DNA of 64,000 nt from Phycisphaerales bacterium (GTDB lineage: Bacteria > Planctomycetota > Phycisphaerae > UBA1845). Under the pieces are notes generated by a model, which did not search any database, had not been told where the DNA came from, and saw only the letters and a program-made list of their open reading frames with translations. Of the stretch, positions 51,754 through 60,870 are shown piece after piece; positions within the stretch are counted from its first letter, which is position 1, and the number at the start of each line of letters is the position of its first letter. Position numbers and translations under genes: made by a program. Location of the stretch: NCBI GenBank assembly GCA_020852275.1, contig JADZBE010000038.1, forward strand, positions 109,374 to 173,373, written 5' to 3'.

Positions 51754-52728
51754 CTATGAAGCGCGCGTCACGATCCCGCAGGCCTCGCGCACCTCGTGCA
51801 TCACCTCCTGCGCAACGGCGCGGGCCCTGCGCGCGGCGGTGGCCAGCACGTCCTCCACGTAGTCCGGCTCGGCTTCCAGCTTCGCGCGGCGCTCCCGCGC
51901 GGGGCCAAGCACTCGCTCGACCGCCTCCGCCAGCAGCGACTTCGCCTCGCCATAGCCCATGCCCCCGGCGCGATAGCGCGCGGCAAGCGCTTCCGTCTCC
52001 TGGGGCGAGGTCATGAGCTTGGCAATAGCGAACACGTTGCACGCCTCGGGGTCTTTCGGCGCTTCGACGGGCGTGCTGTCCGTCTTGATGCTCATGATGA
52101 GTTTGCGCGTGGCCTTGGCGGAATCAAACAGCGGGATCGTATTGCCGTAGCTCTTGGACATCTTCTGTCCGTCGATGCCGGGAACGACCGGCGCCTCGTT
52201 GAGCTTCGGCTCCGGGCGCTTGAGCACGGCGCGCCCATACGTGTTGTTGAAGTACTCGGCCATGTCCTGCGTCATCTCGATGTGCTGCACCTGGTCCTTG
52301 CCGACGGGCACGAGGTCGCTTTTGTAGATGAGGATATCGGCGGCCATGAGGACCGGGTAGCAGAACAGGCCCATGCTGGGCACCAGCCCTTTGGCGATCT
52401 TATCCTTGTACGAGTGAGCGCGTTCGAGAAGCCCCTTGCCCGTAACCGTGGCGAGGATCCACGCCAGCTCCGTGACTTCCGGGATGTCGGATTGGCGGAA
52501 GAGGCAGGCCTTGGCGGGATCAATCCCGAGGGCGAGGTAGTCGAGCGCCACATCTCGCGTCAGCTCGCGGAGCCGCGCGGCATCCTGGATCGTGGTCAGC
52601 GAGTGGAAATTGGCAATAAAAAAGAAGCACTCGTGCTGCTCCTGGGCCTCGAGATGCTGCTTGATCGCGCCGAGGTAGTTGCCAAGGTGTACCTTGCCGC
52701 TGGGTTGAACGCCGGACAGAACGCGCAT
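51754..52728 (-). CDS. trpS: Tryptophanyl-tRNA synthetase
   Basis: A class I aminoacyl-tRNA synthetase that charges tRNA-Trp. At 324 residues it is the normal bacterial length. The HIGH-like motif is QPSGKVHLGNYLG (8-20) and the KMSKS loop is GQKMSKSYGN (about 193-202). The Trp-pocket region FCYPVLMAADILIYKSDLVPVGKDQVQHIEMTQD is well conserved. The ATG at 52728 is standard. Single gene, flanked by repeats. Confidence 0.98.
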   Translation of the reverse strand: MRVLSGVQPSGKVHLGNYLGAIKQHLEAQEQHECFFFIANFHSLTTIQDAARLRELTRDVALDYLALGIDPAKACLFRQSDIPEVTELAWILATVTGKGLLERAHSYKDKIAKGLVPSMGLFCYPVLMAADILIYKSDLVPVGKDQVQHIEMTQDMAEYFNNTYGRAVLKRPEPKLNEAPVVPGIDGQKMSKSYGNTIPLFDSAKATRKLIMSIKTDSTPVEAPKDPEACNVFAIAKLMTSPQETEALAARYRAGGMGYGEAKSLLAEAVERVLGPARERRAKLEAEPDYVEDVLATAARRARAVAQEVMHEVREACGIVTRAS

Positions 52729-52829
52729 GCTCGCATCGCCTCCAGGTAAAGCGGCCCAGCGTCGGCAGGGGCGGGGAGGCTGTCAAGGCGCGCAATGGCT
52801 GAAGCGCAGGCGCGGAGCGACTCGCCTTT

Positions 52830-52965
52830 CAGAGCCGCGATCGTGAGGGAGCGAATGTTGCCGCCAGGGATGCGGTGAAACTCGCTTGTTGACGCGCGCG
52901 GCTCTGTTCATGTGCGACTCGCTTGCCGACGCGCGCGGCTCAGACCGAGCCGCACCCGTCCCGGA
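52830..52965. repeat. Dispersed GAGCCGCG / GACGCGCGCGGCTC arms
   Basis: CAGAGCCGCGATCGTGAGGG at about 52833-52855 is followed by two direct copies of the other arm, TTGTTGACGCGCGCGGCTCTG and CTTGCCGACGCGCGCGGCTC. Same family as 49123-49190. No gene in 52729-53018. Confidence 0.65.
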
Positions 52966-53018
52966 GCGAAGCGTTGGAAAGCCCATCACTTTCGCCAGGG
53001 GTTCTGAGCCCGCGCCGC

Positions 53019-53675
53019 CTACCTCGCCAGCACCGCCGTCGCCCATGTGGACGGATCCACGTACCAGCCGAGATCGTCGCCGACGGTGAGGACCTGCTGA
53101 CCGCGGTCCCGGTCTTCGATGATCAGAAAGAAGCCCATGCGTGGGTGATCGGCGGGATCGAACCCGACGAGCACGTCGGCGGGGATGTGCCCTTCGAGTC
53201 GATAGCCGTTCGACTCGACGGATGCCGCTACGCGAAGTCGCTCAGCGGGAACTTGCGGCGCATTCTCCTTCGCCCGCTGCAGCGTTGCCGACCCGGCGCA
53301 TGGTTGTCTGCCCTTGGGGCCGCCGCCTGCAGGCATGAAGTAGAATTGCTGGCAGAACCGCGTCGCGCGGCGCAGGTTCTTCGCCTCGCGCGTGTTCGTG
53401 CATACGCGCAGCACGTCGCTCTCCCAGTAGCGGCTCGCGTCGCACTGGGGAGGGCGATACTTGTCCCGCACATGGCAGGCCACGTACAACCCGCCTTCAT
53501 TCCAGCACGCCCACCACGCGGCAAAGTCCGTTCGCCCGTCCACCTCGCCCAGCCGCGGAAGCTCCTCCCGCGCCGACCAGCCGGTGAGCTTTCCGTCCAG
53601 CCGCGGTGCGTCAGGCCGGTACGCCAGCGGAATCTCGAAATCGAACAGGAATCGGTTGGGTATGAGCGCCGCCAT
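53019..53675 (-). CDS. CBM9/DOMON-like domain protein
   Basis: A 218-residue protein with a family-9 carbohydrate-binding-module-like fold. RLDGKLTGWSAREEL (25-39), FAAWWACWNEGGLYVACHVRD (50-70), YWESDVLRVCTNTRE, and a late GYRLEGHIPADVLVGFDP match the DOMON-like pattern. No signal peptide is visible, so it may be cytoplasmic or a single-domain survivor of a larger family. Such proteins are common in planctomycetes but of unknown role. The ATG at 53675 is probable. It has no operon partner on its strand. Confidence 0.75.
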   Translation of the reverse strand: MAALIPNRFLFDFEIPLAYRPDAPRLDGKLTGWSAREELPRLGEVDGRTDFAAWWACWNEGGLYVACHVRDKYRPPQCDASRYWESDVLRVCTNTREAKNLRRATRFCQQFYFMPAGGGPKGRQPCAGSATLQRAKENAPQVPAERLRVAASVESNGYRLEGHIPADVLVGFDPADHPRMGFFLIIEDRDRGQQVLTVGDDLGWYVDPSTWATAVLAR

Positions 53676-53868
53676 GATGTCCAGACGATCCGGATGTCAA
53701 AACCGTTGTCTCGTCCCGGGAGAACCGCGACCCCGCGACGAAGGGTGGAACATCCTCGCGTGCGCGGCAGACAGCCGAATATCATCGTCTGCGCGGCGAA
53801 TGTGTTCAAGCCGGACCGCCACGGTAAACTGCGGCGGTCGGCGCGGCGGCGGATTCCGGGAACATCCT

Positions 53869-54852
53869 TTGACGACTCCAGACTCGTCTCAACCTCTCCT
53901 TGACGGACCGCGCCGCGATTCCACCGGGCACGATCGGCCATCCGCGGGCGGCTGGCGATCCGTGCGCGACGCGAACTTCGGCGTCGAGTCGATCGGTCTG
54001 CCCATCGTCGTGTATATGGCCGCGGCGCTCCTCGCCTCGTCGGTTCTGCAATGGACCGGCGCGCTTCCAACGCCGGGACGGGCGGCGGGCGCACCCTCTG
54101 ATGCACGGAACGGCCCCGCCGCGCGCGGTGCTGAATCCGCCGGCGGCGCAGATTCGGCCGAGGGCGGCGGAGCAGACTCGTCCGCGAGCACCGCCGCGGA
54201 TACGACGTCGGGCGCCGCGGGCGCAACCAGCCCGTCGCAGATGGTGATCGCGTTGGCGTGCAACAACCTGGCGCAGCTCGCCGGCGCGGCGGCGTGCGTG
54301 TGGGTGGCAATGCGGCAACGGCGCCGCCGCTTCGCCGAGCTGCTGCTGTGCGGGCGCAGCCTGATCCAATTCGCGCCCATGATTTTCGGTCTGTTCGTGG
54401 CGGCGATGGTCGTCTGCTACGGCACGTTATGGTTGATCCTCAAGATCCTGCAGCGCGTGTCGCCGACGTACCAGGCGCACGGACATGACGTCGTCGAGCT
54501 GATCCGAGGGGGGGGGCTTCCGTTCTGGGCGATCGCGGTCCTGTGGATCGGCGCCGTCGCCGTCGCCCCCTGGGCGGAGGAGCTGTTCTTCCGCGGCGTG
54601 ATTCAGACGTGGCTCATGCGTGCAACGGGCAGGCGGCTCGTGGCCGTCGGCGTCACCGCCGCGATCTTCGGCGCCGTGCACCTGAGCTGGTCGCCGCCGC
54701 AGTTCCACGCCGTGCTGCCGCTGGGGCTGCTGGCCGTGCTGCTGGGCCTCAGCTACGAACGCACCGACGCGCTGGCCGTCCCCATCACCGTGCATGCCCT
54801 ATTCAACCTGTCCACCATGATCGCCGTGACGCAAGGCTGGAGCGACGGGTGA
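53869..54852 (+). CDS. CPBP-family intramembrane metalloprotease
   Basis: A protein of about 327 residues of the CAAX-protease/bacteriocin-processing (CPBP, Abi) family. Motif 1 is EELFFRG (with EExxxR) in APWAEELFFRGVIQTWL. Motif 2 is FGAVHLSWSPPQF (FxxxH). Motif 3 is VHALFNLS (HxxxN-type). The active site lies among several helices. A long Ala/Gly/Ser-rich loop (about 70-115) separates the first helix from the rest. TTG 53869 is the longest reasonable start and GTG 53962 is the alternative (296 aa); neither has a strong ribosome-binding site. The substrate is unknown. Confidence 0.85.
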   Translation: MTTPDSSQPLLDGPRRDSTGHDRPSAGGWRSVRDANFGVESIGLPIVVYMAAALLASSVLQWTGALPTPGRAAGAPSDARNGPAARGAESAGGADSAEGGGADSSASTAADTTSGAAGATSPSQMVIALACNNLAQLAGAAACVWVAMRQRRRRFAELLLCGRSLIQFAPMIFGLFVAAMVVCYGTLWLILKILQRVSPTYQAHGHDVVELIRGGGLPFWAIAVLWIGAVAVAPWAEELFFRGVIQTWLMRATGRRLVAVGVTAAIFGAVHLSWSPPQFHAVLPLGLLAVLLGLSYERTDALAVPITVHALFNLSTMIAVTQGWSDG

Positions 54853-55640
54853 GCCACGTTCCGACGCGCGTCGCCTGCACGCGAGGCGTAGGTAATCAGG
54901 GAACCAGCCCACAAGGGCGAGATACTAATTCTGAACAAATTAATACGGAATTGCTAATTCACGGACACTTCGTATAAGAAATTGTCAATAAATAGGTTAG
55001 GCCGTGCCAGCGTCAAGCTTGGAGTGGTCGTCCCCGTGCCCGAAGTCGCAGCAAGGCGCAGGGATCGCGGGGCGGGAGCGTGTCGAGATGTGGCTGTGAG
55101 GCGTGGAGATCCCGGAATGCGAGCGTGCGGGACGGCTCGAGGATGCTGGTGGGGGCAAGGGTCTAGCGGTCCGCGTGGCAACGCCAGACCGGGCTTGGGG
55201 ACGGTCACTCCCGCGCAGGCGGGAGTCCAGTCCGCGGCGGAAAACCGCTGGATCCTCGCCCTGTCTGAAGCCGCCGGCTGGATTCCCGCCTTCGCGGGAA
55301 CGACGAACTCGGTTTTTCACCACGGGCTGTCAGGGCGGCGACCTATGGGACGGACCAAAATCGCATGGGGATGGGGCCAAACCGAGGCAGCCCGCTCCTC
55401 GCCGGTATGTGCACAAGTATTTATGAAATATAAGGTTGTGGCCTGCCTAGTGGCGATTCCTTGATCGCGCAGCCCGTCGCATCTTGTCGTCCTGCAACCG
55501 TGAAGGGCTTGTCAGGGAATGATGAAGGTGTACCCTGTGTCCAGCCCGAAGGGTCTAAGCCACGGCCGGGCAGGCTGGCGCGGGTCAGGATGACTTTGCC
55601 TGCGGCCGGACATCAACTTCGCACACTCGGTTCATCGCAC
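54853..55640. other. Gene-free region with AT-rich stretch and dispersed element
   Basis: No gene is supported. An AT-rich stretch lies at about 54923-55000 (TTCTGAACAAATTAATACGG and following). A copy of the dispersed element lies at about 55195-55340 (CCGCGCAGGCGGGAGTCCAG ... GGATTCCCGCCTTCGCGGGA, then TTTTTCACCACGGGCTGTCA). A second AT-rich patch is at 55425-55440. Confidence 0.6.
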
Positions 55641-56780
55641 ATGAATTCGAATACAACGTTGACCTCGCCGCGCGACACGCTGGCGGCGGCGAATGTGGGT
55701 TTTTTGGAGTTCGAGGCGCCGCTGGCGCGCATCCATCACGACATCGAGCAGATGGAGCGCGAGGCGCGGGTGACGGGGCGCGACCTCAGCGCGGACGTGG
55801 AGCAGCAAACGTCCCGCTTCGCGCAGACGCTGCGCAAGCTGTACACGTCGCTGGCGCCGTGGGAGACGGTGCAGGTGGCGCGGCACCCGAAGCGTCCGCT
55901 CCTGCCGGATTACATCCAGCGGATCTGCCGCGACTTCTGCGAGCTGAGCGGCGACCGGCTCTACGGCAACGACCACGCCATCATCACCGGCTTTGCGCGC
56001 ATCGGCGGGCACAAGGTGATGCTCGTCGGGCACAACAAGGGGCGCGACCTGAAGGAGCGCATCAAGTGCAACTTCGGCTGCGCGCATCCGGAGGGATACC
56101 GCAAGGCGCTCGCCAAGATGAAGCTGGCGGAGAAGTTCGGGCTGCCCATCGTGTGTCTCATCGACACGCAGGGGGCCTACCCCGGCATCGGCTCGGAGGA
56201 GCGCGGCATCGCCAGCGCCATCGCGGTCAACATGTTCGAGATGTCGCGGCTGCGCACGCCGATCGTGTGTGCGGTAATCGGCGAGGGCGGCAGCGGCGGG
56301 GCGCTGGGCATCGGCGTGGGCGACCGCGTGGCGATGTTCCAGCATTCGTTCTACTCGGTCATCTCCCCGGAAGGCTGCGCGGCGATCCTGTGGAAGACGG
56401 GCGAGAAAGCCAAGCTCGCGGCCGAGGCGCTGCACCTGACGGCGCGCTCGCTGAAGTCGCTGGACATCATTGACCAGATCATCCCCGAGCCGGCGGGCGG
56501 GGCGCATCGCTTCCCCGATACGGCCTCGGAAAACCTGGAGACGTACATCAGCGACGCGCTGCGCGACCTGAAGCGGTTGAAGATCGAAACGATTCTCAAG
56601 CGGCGCTACGACCGCTTCCGTCACATCGGCGGGTTCTTCACATCACCCCAAGAGACCCAAGTGCTGGCCGCCAAGTCGGCCGCCAAGGCCGCGGTCAAGC
56701 GCAGCGGCACGGGTCGCGCGCCAAGCCGGCTCGCCGCCAAGCGCGCGGTGGCCGAGGTCGTCGCGGCCCCGGCGGGCTGA
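55641..56780 (+). CDS. accA: Acetyl-CoA carboxylase carboxyltransferase subunit alpha
   Basis: The alpha subunit of the carboxyltransferase that makes malonyl-CoA for fatty acid synthesis; it works with AccD. The protein has 379 residues against about 320 in E. coli. The conserved core includes FLEFEAPLARIHHDIEQME, TSLAPWETVQVARHPKRP, LSGDRLYGNDHAIITGFARI, DTQGAYPGIGSEERG, VIGEGGSGGALGIGVGD and SPEGCAAILWK. The extra length is a C-terminal Lys/Ala/Arg-rich tail (from about 335). The ATG at 55641 fits the family start. accD is not in this window. Confidence 0.97.
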   Translation: MNSNTTLTSPRDTLAAANVGFLEFEAPLARIHHDIEQMEREARVTGRDLSADVEQQTSRFAQTLRKLYTSLAPWETVQVARHPKRPLLPDYIQRICRDFCELSGDRLYGNDHAIITGFARIGGHKVMLVGHNKGRDLKERIKCNFGCAHPEGYRKALAKMKLAEKFGLPIVCLIDTQGAYPGIGSEERGIASAIAVNMFEMSRLRTPIVCAVIGEGGSGGALGIGVGDRVAMFQHSFYSVISPEGCAAILWKTGEKAKLAAEALHLTARSLKSLDIIDQIIPEPAGGAHRFPDTASENLETYISDALRDLKRLKIETILKRRYDRFRHIGGFFTSPQETQVLAAKSAAKAAVKRSGTGRAPSRLAAKRAVAEVVAAPAG

Positions 56781-56905
56781 GGGCTGAGGCTGTGCCGGCG
56801 GGCTGAGGGCTGAGCCCGTGTGTCGCGGACGTGCTTTCATCGACTCCGTTCGCGAATGCTGATGGATCGCCCTCGACACGGTGGCGCCCGCCGCCGAAAC
56901 CTCCT

Positions 56906-57586
56906 ATGACATTGCACCGCTTCACGCTGGGGCGTTCGGTGGAAGGACGCCGCATCGAGGCGCATGCGACGGACGCGCGCTGCTGCGAGGGGCTGATTCT
57001 CGGCGGCGTCCACGGCGACGAGCCAAAAAGCGTTTACGTCGTGAGATGCCTGCTGGCGGAACTGAAGCGGATCGAGCTTCCTCGCCGGCGACCGCGCGCG
57101 GTGACGATCGTGCCGGTCGTGAACCCGGACGGTCTGGTCCGCGGGACGCGGCGCAACGCGCGGAAGGTGGACCTCAACCGCAATTTCCCGACGCGCGACT
57201 GGTCGCCCGGTCCTGTCCGGCGGCGCAACTACGGCGGTCCGCGCCCGCTCAGCGAGCCGGAGTCACGCGCCGTGCATCGCCTCGTCGAGCGCATCCAGCC
57301 CGCGTGGATCGTCACGGTGCACTCCATCGACCGGCAGCGCTTCTGCAACAACTACGACGGTCCCGGCCTCTCCCTCGCCGAGCGGTTTGCGCGGTCCAAC
57401 GGTTACCCGGTGACCGCGTCCATCGGCTACCCCACGCCCGGCAGCTTCGGCACGTGGGCGGGCCGGGAGCTGGGCATCGCCGTGCTCACGCTCGAGCTGC
57501 CGTCCCACCGGTCGAGGGAGCAGTGCTGGCGCGAGAACCGCGAGGCGCTCCTGTCGCTCATTACCGGGTCAGCCTCTACGGGTTGA
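56906..57586 (+). CDS. M14-family zinc carboxypeptidase (MpaA-like)
   Basis: A 226-residue small M14 metallopeptidase. Zinc ligands are H36 and E39 in GGVHGDE and H139 in VTVHSID; the catalytic Glu is probably E198 (LTLELPS). The substrate Asn-Arg motif is VDLNRNFP. This compact form resembles murein peptide amidase A, which cuts the gamma-Glu-DAP bond during cell-wall recycling. No signal peptide, consistent with a cytoplasmic role. ATG 56906 (MTLHRFTLGRS) is preferred; an ORF start 25 codons upstream adds a non-conserved Pro/Arg segment. Confidence 0.9.
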   Translation: MTLHRFTLGRSVEGRRIEAHATDARCCEGLILGGVHGDEPKSVYVVRCLLAELKRIELPRRRPRAVTIVPVVNPDGLVRGTRRNARKVDLNRNFPTRDWSPGPVRRRNYGGPRPLSEPESRAVHRLVERIQPAWIVTVHSIDRQRFCNNYDGPGLSLAERFARSNGYPVTASIGYPTPGSFGTWAGRELGIAVLTLELPSHRSREQCWRENREALLSLITGSASTG

Positions 57587-57720
57587 GCCGGCGGATGGGG
57601 GCGGGACGCGCTCCACGTCTGCGTCCTCCAATCCGGGCACGCCGAAGCTCGACGATTACAAACTTCCCAGCGGTTTATCATGGCGTTCGCACCGCCGGGC
57701 AGCTATGCTTGACCACGCCC

Positions 57721-58716
57721 ATGAAGACCGAATGCCGTCTATCCGGTTTGCTGTTCCACCCGAAAGGCGCCGCGCCGGTAATGATTCCCTGGTCGAAGCT
57801 GCGGTGGAGGCCCTATGGGCTGGTCCTGCTGCCTGAGGGTGAGTTGTTTGTCCATCCCCAGCTTCCGCGTTGGACGTTCCTCGACACCAAGGCCGAGCGG
57901 CTGGCGCGCGTCCATCGAACGCGATTGCTACACCATCAGTTCCGCGGCGGACGGCTTCATCTGTCTGCATCCATGCGGGAGCCGTGGTGGCTGGCCCCTT
58001 CGTTCTCGCTGAGCGCGCTCGGGTATTTCCTCTGGTTCTTCCTCCGGCACGGCGCTCTGCGCAAGTGGGCGGCTGGACCCTCCGCATTCGTCTTCGAGGG
58101 CGAGCCGGCCTGGTTCGGCCTCATGGCTTGGGTTCTCCTGCCGTTGACGGTGCTCTTGATTTGCGCCATCCCGCTGCTACCCGCAATCCTGATGCGGCAT
58201 CAGCTCGTGTGGAGATTTCGGTACCCTGCAGCGAACGCGCTGGAGATTGATTCGAATGGGCTGCGGGCGCTTCGCGGCGCTGCAACTCTTGCCGCCTATC
58301 GATGGCAGGAGCTTCATTCAATCGGTCTGTACGGCATGAGATTTGATCAGTCCGCCGGTGGTTCCGTGTGGGTTCCGTTCCCGAATGAACGAATGCCCGG
58401 GCAACTGAGGGACATGGCCCGCCTCGTGCTGCGCGGCGAGCGCAGGCAAAATGCCTTGAAGCGTCATATGTCGCCATGGTTGTGGTGGGTGGGGCTTGGG
58501 GGGTTGGTCGGCGCCGCCTGCTTCAAGGCGATGATCGACCGCTGGTTGCAGGATCACGGTGCCGAGCTTGCGCCGGATCAGCGATGGGGCGGTTGGATCG
58601 GGATTGCGATCGTGACGTTGCTTGGCGCTGCAGCGTTCGCGCTGCGTCGCCTCCAAACGCGCGGATCGCCCAAGACGCGCAGGACGATCCGACGATGCGC
58701 AGGCGTCCTCGGTTAG
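57721..58716 (+). CDS. Membrane protein of unknown function
   Basis: A 331-residue protein. A soluble N-terminal part (1-85) is followed by two membrane helices at about 92-110 and 130-160 (GLMAWVLLPLTVLLICAIPLLPAIL). A PH-like segment comes next (LEIDSNGLRALRGAATLAAYRWQELHSIGLYG, 175-215). Two final helices lie near 255-275 and 295-315. The pattern of two helices then a PH-like domain resembles bacterial PH-domain membrane proteins, but no family is certain. The ATG at 57721 is the only sensible start. Confidence 0.72.
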   Translation: MKTECRLSGLLFHPKGAAPVMIPWSKLRWRPYGLVLLPEGELFVHPQLPRWTFLDTKAERLARVHRTRLLHHQFRGGRLHLSASMREPWWLAPSFSLSALGYFLWFFLRHGALRKWAAGPSAFVFEGEPAWFGLMAWVLLPLTVLLICAIPLLPAILMRHQLVWRFRYPAANALEIDSNGLRALRGAATLAAYRWQELHSIGLYGMRFDQSAGGSVWVPFPNERMPGQLRDMARLVLRGERRQNALKRHMSPWLWWVGLGGLVGAACFKAMIDRWLQDHGAELAPDQRWGGWIGIAIVTLLGAAAFALRRLQTRGSPKTRRTIRRCAGVLG

Positions 58717-58737
58717 CAGTCCTCCGTGAAAGGCGAC

Positions 58738-58880
58738 GCGCGTCATTCCCGCGAAGGCTGGAATCCAGCCGCCGGCTCGCAAGGCATCACCCCTCCAGCG
58801 GTTGTCTCAAGCCGACTGGACCCCCGCCTGCACGGGGGTAACGGGTGTCGCCTTTCACCGCGGGTTGATAGGCGTTGCGC
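58738..58880. repeat. Dispersed MITE-like element copy
   Basis: Begins GTGAAAGGCGACGCGCGTCA, continues with GAATCCAGCCGCC, and ends CTGGACCCCCGCCTGCACGG then GCCTTTCACCGCGGGTTGAT. Same structure as the 34296 copy. The rest of 58881-59081 shows no gene. Confidence 0.8.
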
Positions 58881-59081
58881 CGACAGCGGCGTCATCGGAT
58901 TTCGATTGATGCGTCATGCCCTCTTGACGGACCAGACTAGACGAGCTATAATACCCTCAGAATATCCGCGCTAGGCCCGGGGCGCGGAATGAAGCGAGAA
59001 CTCCGAGGAAAAACGTCCGTCTGGACCCTTGCGTGAGGCGCCCAGCAACCGGACGAGGTCGTTTCTTCCAGGGAGGCTGCG

Positions 59082-59183
59082 ATGAATCCGCAAGCCCTGT
59101 ATCGAAGCGGGGGTCAGGCAAGTCCGCGCGCCGCGGACCCGAGACCCGAGACCCGAGACCCGAGACCCGAGACCCGAGACTGA
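59082..59183 (+). other. Short ORF with strong ribosome-binding site, interrupted by a heptad repeat
   Basis: GGGAGG lies 4-5 nt before ATG 59082. The frame reads MNPQALYRSGGQASPRAADP, then a repeat-coded PETRD tail, and stops at TGA 59181-59183 right after the GAGACCC repeat (59136-59180). The signal-peptide ORF just downstream is in another frame. One more repeat unit (+7) or two fewer would join them. Read as the probable true 5' end of the next gene. Confidence 0.6.
59136..59180. repeat. GAGACCC heptanucleotide tandem repeat
   Basis: Five full GAGACCC units (59141-59175) with partial units at each side. The 7-bp period shifts frame with each copy gained or lost. Confidence 0.95.
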
Positions 59184-59212
59184 GGACTCGCGCCGGGTTC
59201 GTTAGGGGGGCC

Positions 59213-59650
59213 GTGCTCTTGGTCCTCGCTGGAGTGCTGCTCACCTGTCCCCTGCATGCGACCGTCCTCAGGGCGGACCTGTCTACCAGCGGCCTGAAGC
59301 TTCTGGCGACTGCCCTTCCCGTGATGACCGTCACCGAATTCACCTGGACCGGAGGCGGAGGCGGCAACCACAGTTGGAGCACACCCTCCAACTGGAGCCC
59401 TTCTCCCAGTTGCTCCGGGTGCTATCCGAACGATTGCCAGCACAATGCGGTGATTCCCTACCAGTCCGGCGGATGGGACATTGAACTGGTCAGCGAGCAG
59501 ATTCACCTCGTCGACATCGCCGGCGACGTGGACTTCACCGGCACGGGTTCAATCCCGGTGCTCGAGGTGGAGGAACTGGTGCTGACGGGTGATCATGATG
59601 TCGTGATTACGTTCACGGCCGCAACCATGAAGACCATGTCCTGCCCCTGA
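59213..59650 (+). CDS. Secreted G-W-rich protein, start separated by a repeat
   Basis: The coding part shows a signal peptide (VLLVLAGVLLTCPLHA) and then TEFTWTGGGGGNHSWSTPSNWSPS, an N-terminal pattern of planctomycete secreted beta-structured proteins; compare the DWNNALHWD of the gene at 62033. A beta-rich end follows (VLEVEELVLTGDHDVVITF). From GTG 59213 (AGGGGGG upstream) it gives 145 aa. The better ribosome-binding site and ATG lie at 59082 in another frame, with a heptad repeat between. So either this gene starts at the GTG or it is switched off at the present repeat number. Confidence 0.6.
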   Translation: MLLVLAGVLLTCPLHATVLRADLSTSGLKLLATALPVMTVTEFTWTGGGGGNHSWSTPSNWSPSPSCSGCYPNDCQHNAVIPYQSGGWDIELVSEQIHLVDIAGDVDFTGTGSIPVLEVEELVLTGDHDVVITFTAATMKTMSCP

Positions 59651-59698
59651 GGCGATTGAGGCGAGAACGACCCTGCCGAACCTCATGGGAGACACGTC

Positions 59699-60790
59699 AT
59701 GAAAGACTTGCTTTGTTTCACGGCATGCGCTGTTGCATGCGGTGGGTTCCTGCATCCGTCGCAGGCGGAGCCGCCCAAAGGCTATCAGGAGGTCCGGGTC
59801 ACGGACGATCCGGCGACATTTGAGCGCAATCCGAAGATCAACAATCGTGGACAGATCGTCTTCAGCAGTCGCAATCCGGGAGACGGATCCGCCCGCAATT
59901 ATGAGATCTTCCTGTACGACAACGGCCAGTTGATCCAGATCACGAATGACCGCAAGGCGGATGCCGCACCAGACATCAATGACGATGGAACGATCGTCTG
60001 GAGTCGATACATCGGTCCAGAAGACGAGTTCGGGCCGACTCCGGAGATCATGGTGCGCACGCCGGAGGGCCGGATCACGCGGCTGACCGACAATGACTAC
60101 GCGGATGTTGGCCCGAGGATCAACAACCCGGGGCACATCGCCTGGTACCGGTACGTCGGTTACGGCTGCTTGGGGGTCGTCATGCAGATGGATCTCATGT
60201 TTCATGATGGAACCGACACCGTTCGGTTGACTTTCGATGGTGAAAACGGCGATGGGATCGCCAACCAGTTGGGCGACATCAATGATTACGATGAGATCGC
60301 CTTCACCAAGTACTACTTCTGCGTCATCGGTTGGTGGGACTCGGACATCATCTTGTATCGCCAAGGGCGGTTCAGCCAGCTTGATCCGGAGTATTCCTTT
60401 GAACCTCAGGCGCCGACAATCAACAACGACGGCGTCGTTATATGGATGAACAACTTCAACGAGGACGGGCGCCACGGATTGCAGATGTGGGATCACGGCC
60501 GTGTGTCCGACCTGACCAACTGGGGGGCCGTGCCGGTCATCAATGCGAGGGGCGACATTGTGTTCCACCGCTGGTATGACGCCGAACAGACGTATGAAGT
60601 CTGGCGCTACCGTAACGGAAGGATCTCGACATTAACCTCCGATCAGGGCTATAACTACGTGCCGGATATGAATGATTCCGCGGATGTCGTATTCCAATGC
60701 GGCCCGCCCTGGGTGGCCGACGTGCGCCTCCTGGTCAACGGCGGAGGCCTTCACCTATTGGGAGATGCGAGGCGTATTCCACCGCCATGA
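59699..60790 (+). CDS. Secreted beta-propeller-like protein (duplicate 1)
   Basis: A 363-residue exported protein with a signal peptide (MKDLLCFTACAVACGGFLHPSQA). The body is made of recurring blades ending in INNRGQIVF, INDDGTIVW, INNPGHIAW, INDYDEIAF, INNDGVVIW, INARGDIVF and MNDSADVVF. That is about seven units of 45-50 residues, each with a preceding strand such as EIFLYDNGQLIQITND. This fits a TolB/WD40-like seven-bladed propeller. GGGAG lies before the ATG. The next gene is a close paralog in tandem. A sugar- or protein-binding role is only a guess. Confidence 0.88.
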   Translation: MKDLLCFTACAVACGGFLHPSQAEPPKGYQEVRVTDDPATFERNPKINNRGQIVFSSRNPGDGSARNYEIFLYDNGQLIQITNDRKADAAPDINDDGTIVWSRYIGPEDEFGPTPEIMVRTPEGRITRLTDNDYADVGPRINNPGHIAWYRYVGYGCLGVVMQMDLMFHDGTDTVRLTFDGENGDGIANQLGDINDYDEIAFTKYYFCVIGWWDSDIILYRQGRFSQLDPEYSFEPQAPTINNDGVVIWMNNFNEDGRHGLQMWDHGRVSDLTNWGAVPVINARGDIVFHRWYDAEQTYEVWRYRNGRISTLTSDQGYNYVPDMNDSADVVFQCGPPWVADVRLLVNGGGLHLLGDARRIPPP

Positions 60791-60870
60791 CGAGGACGGT
60801 GTTTTTCGATCATTCGAGCAACCATTAACGGCGGAAGTTCCGCCCTACCAAACATCATCGGAGACTTGTC

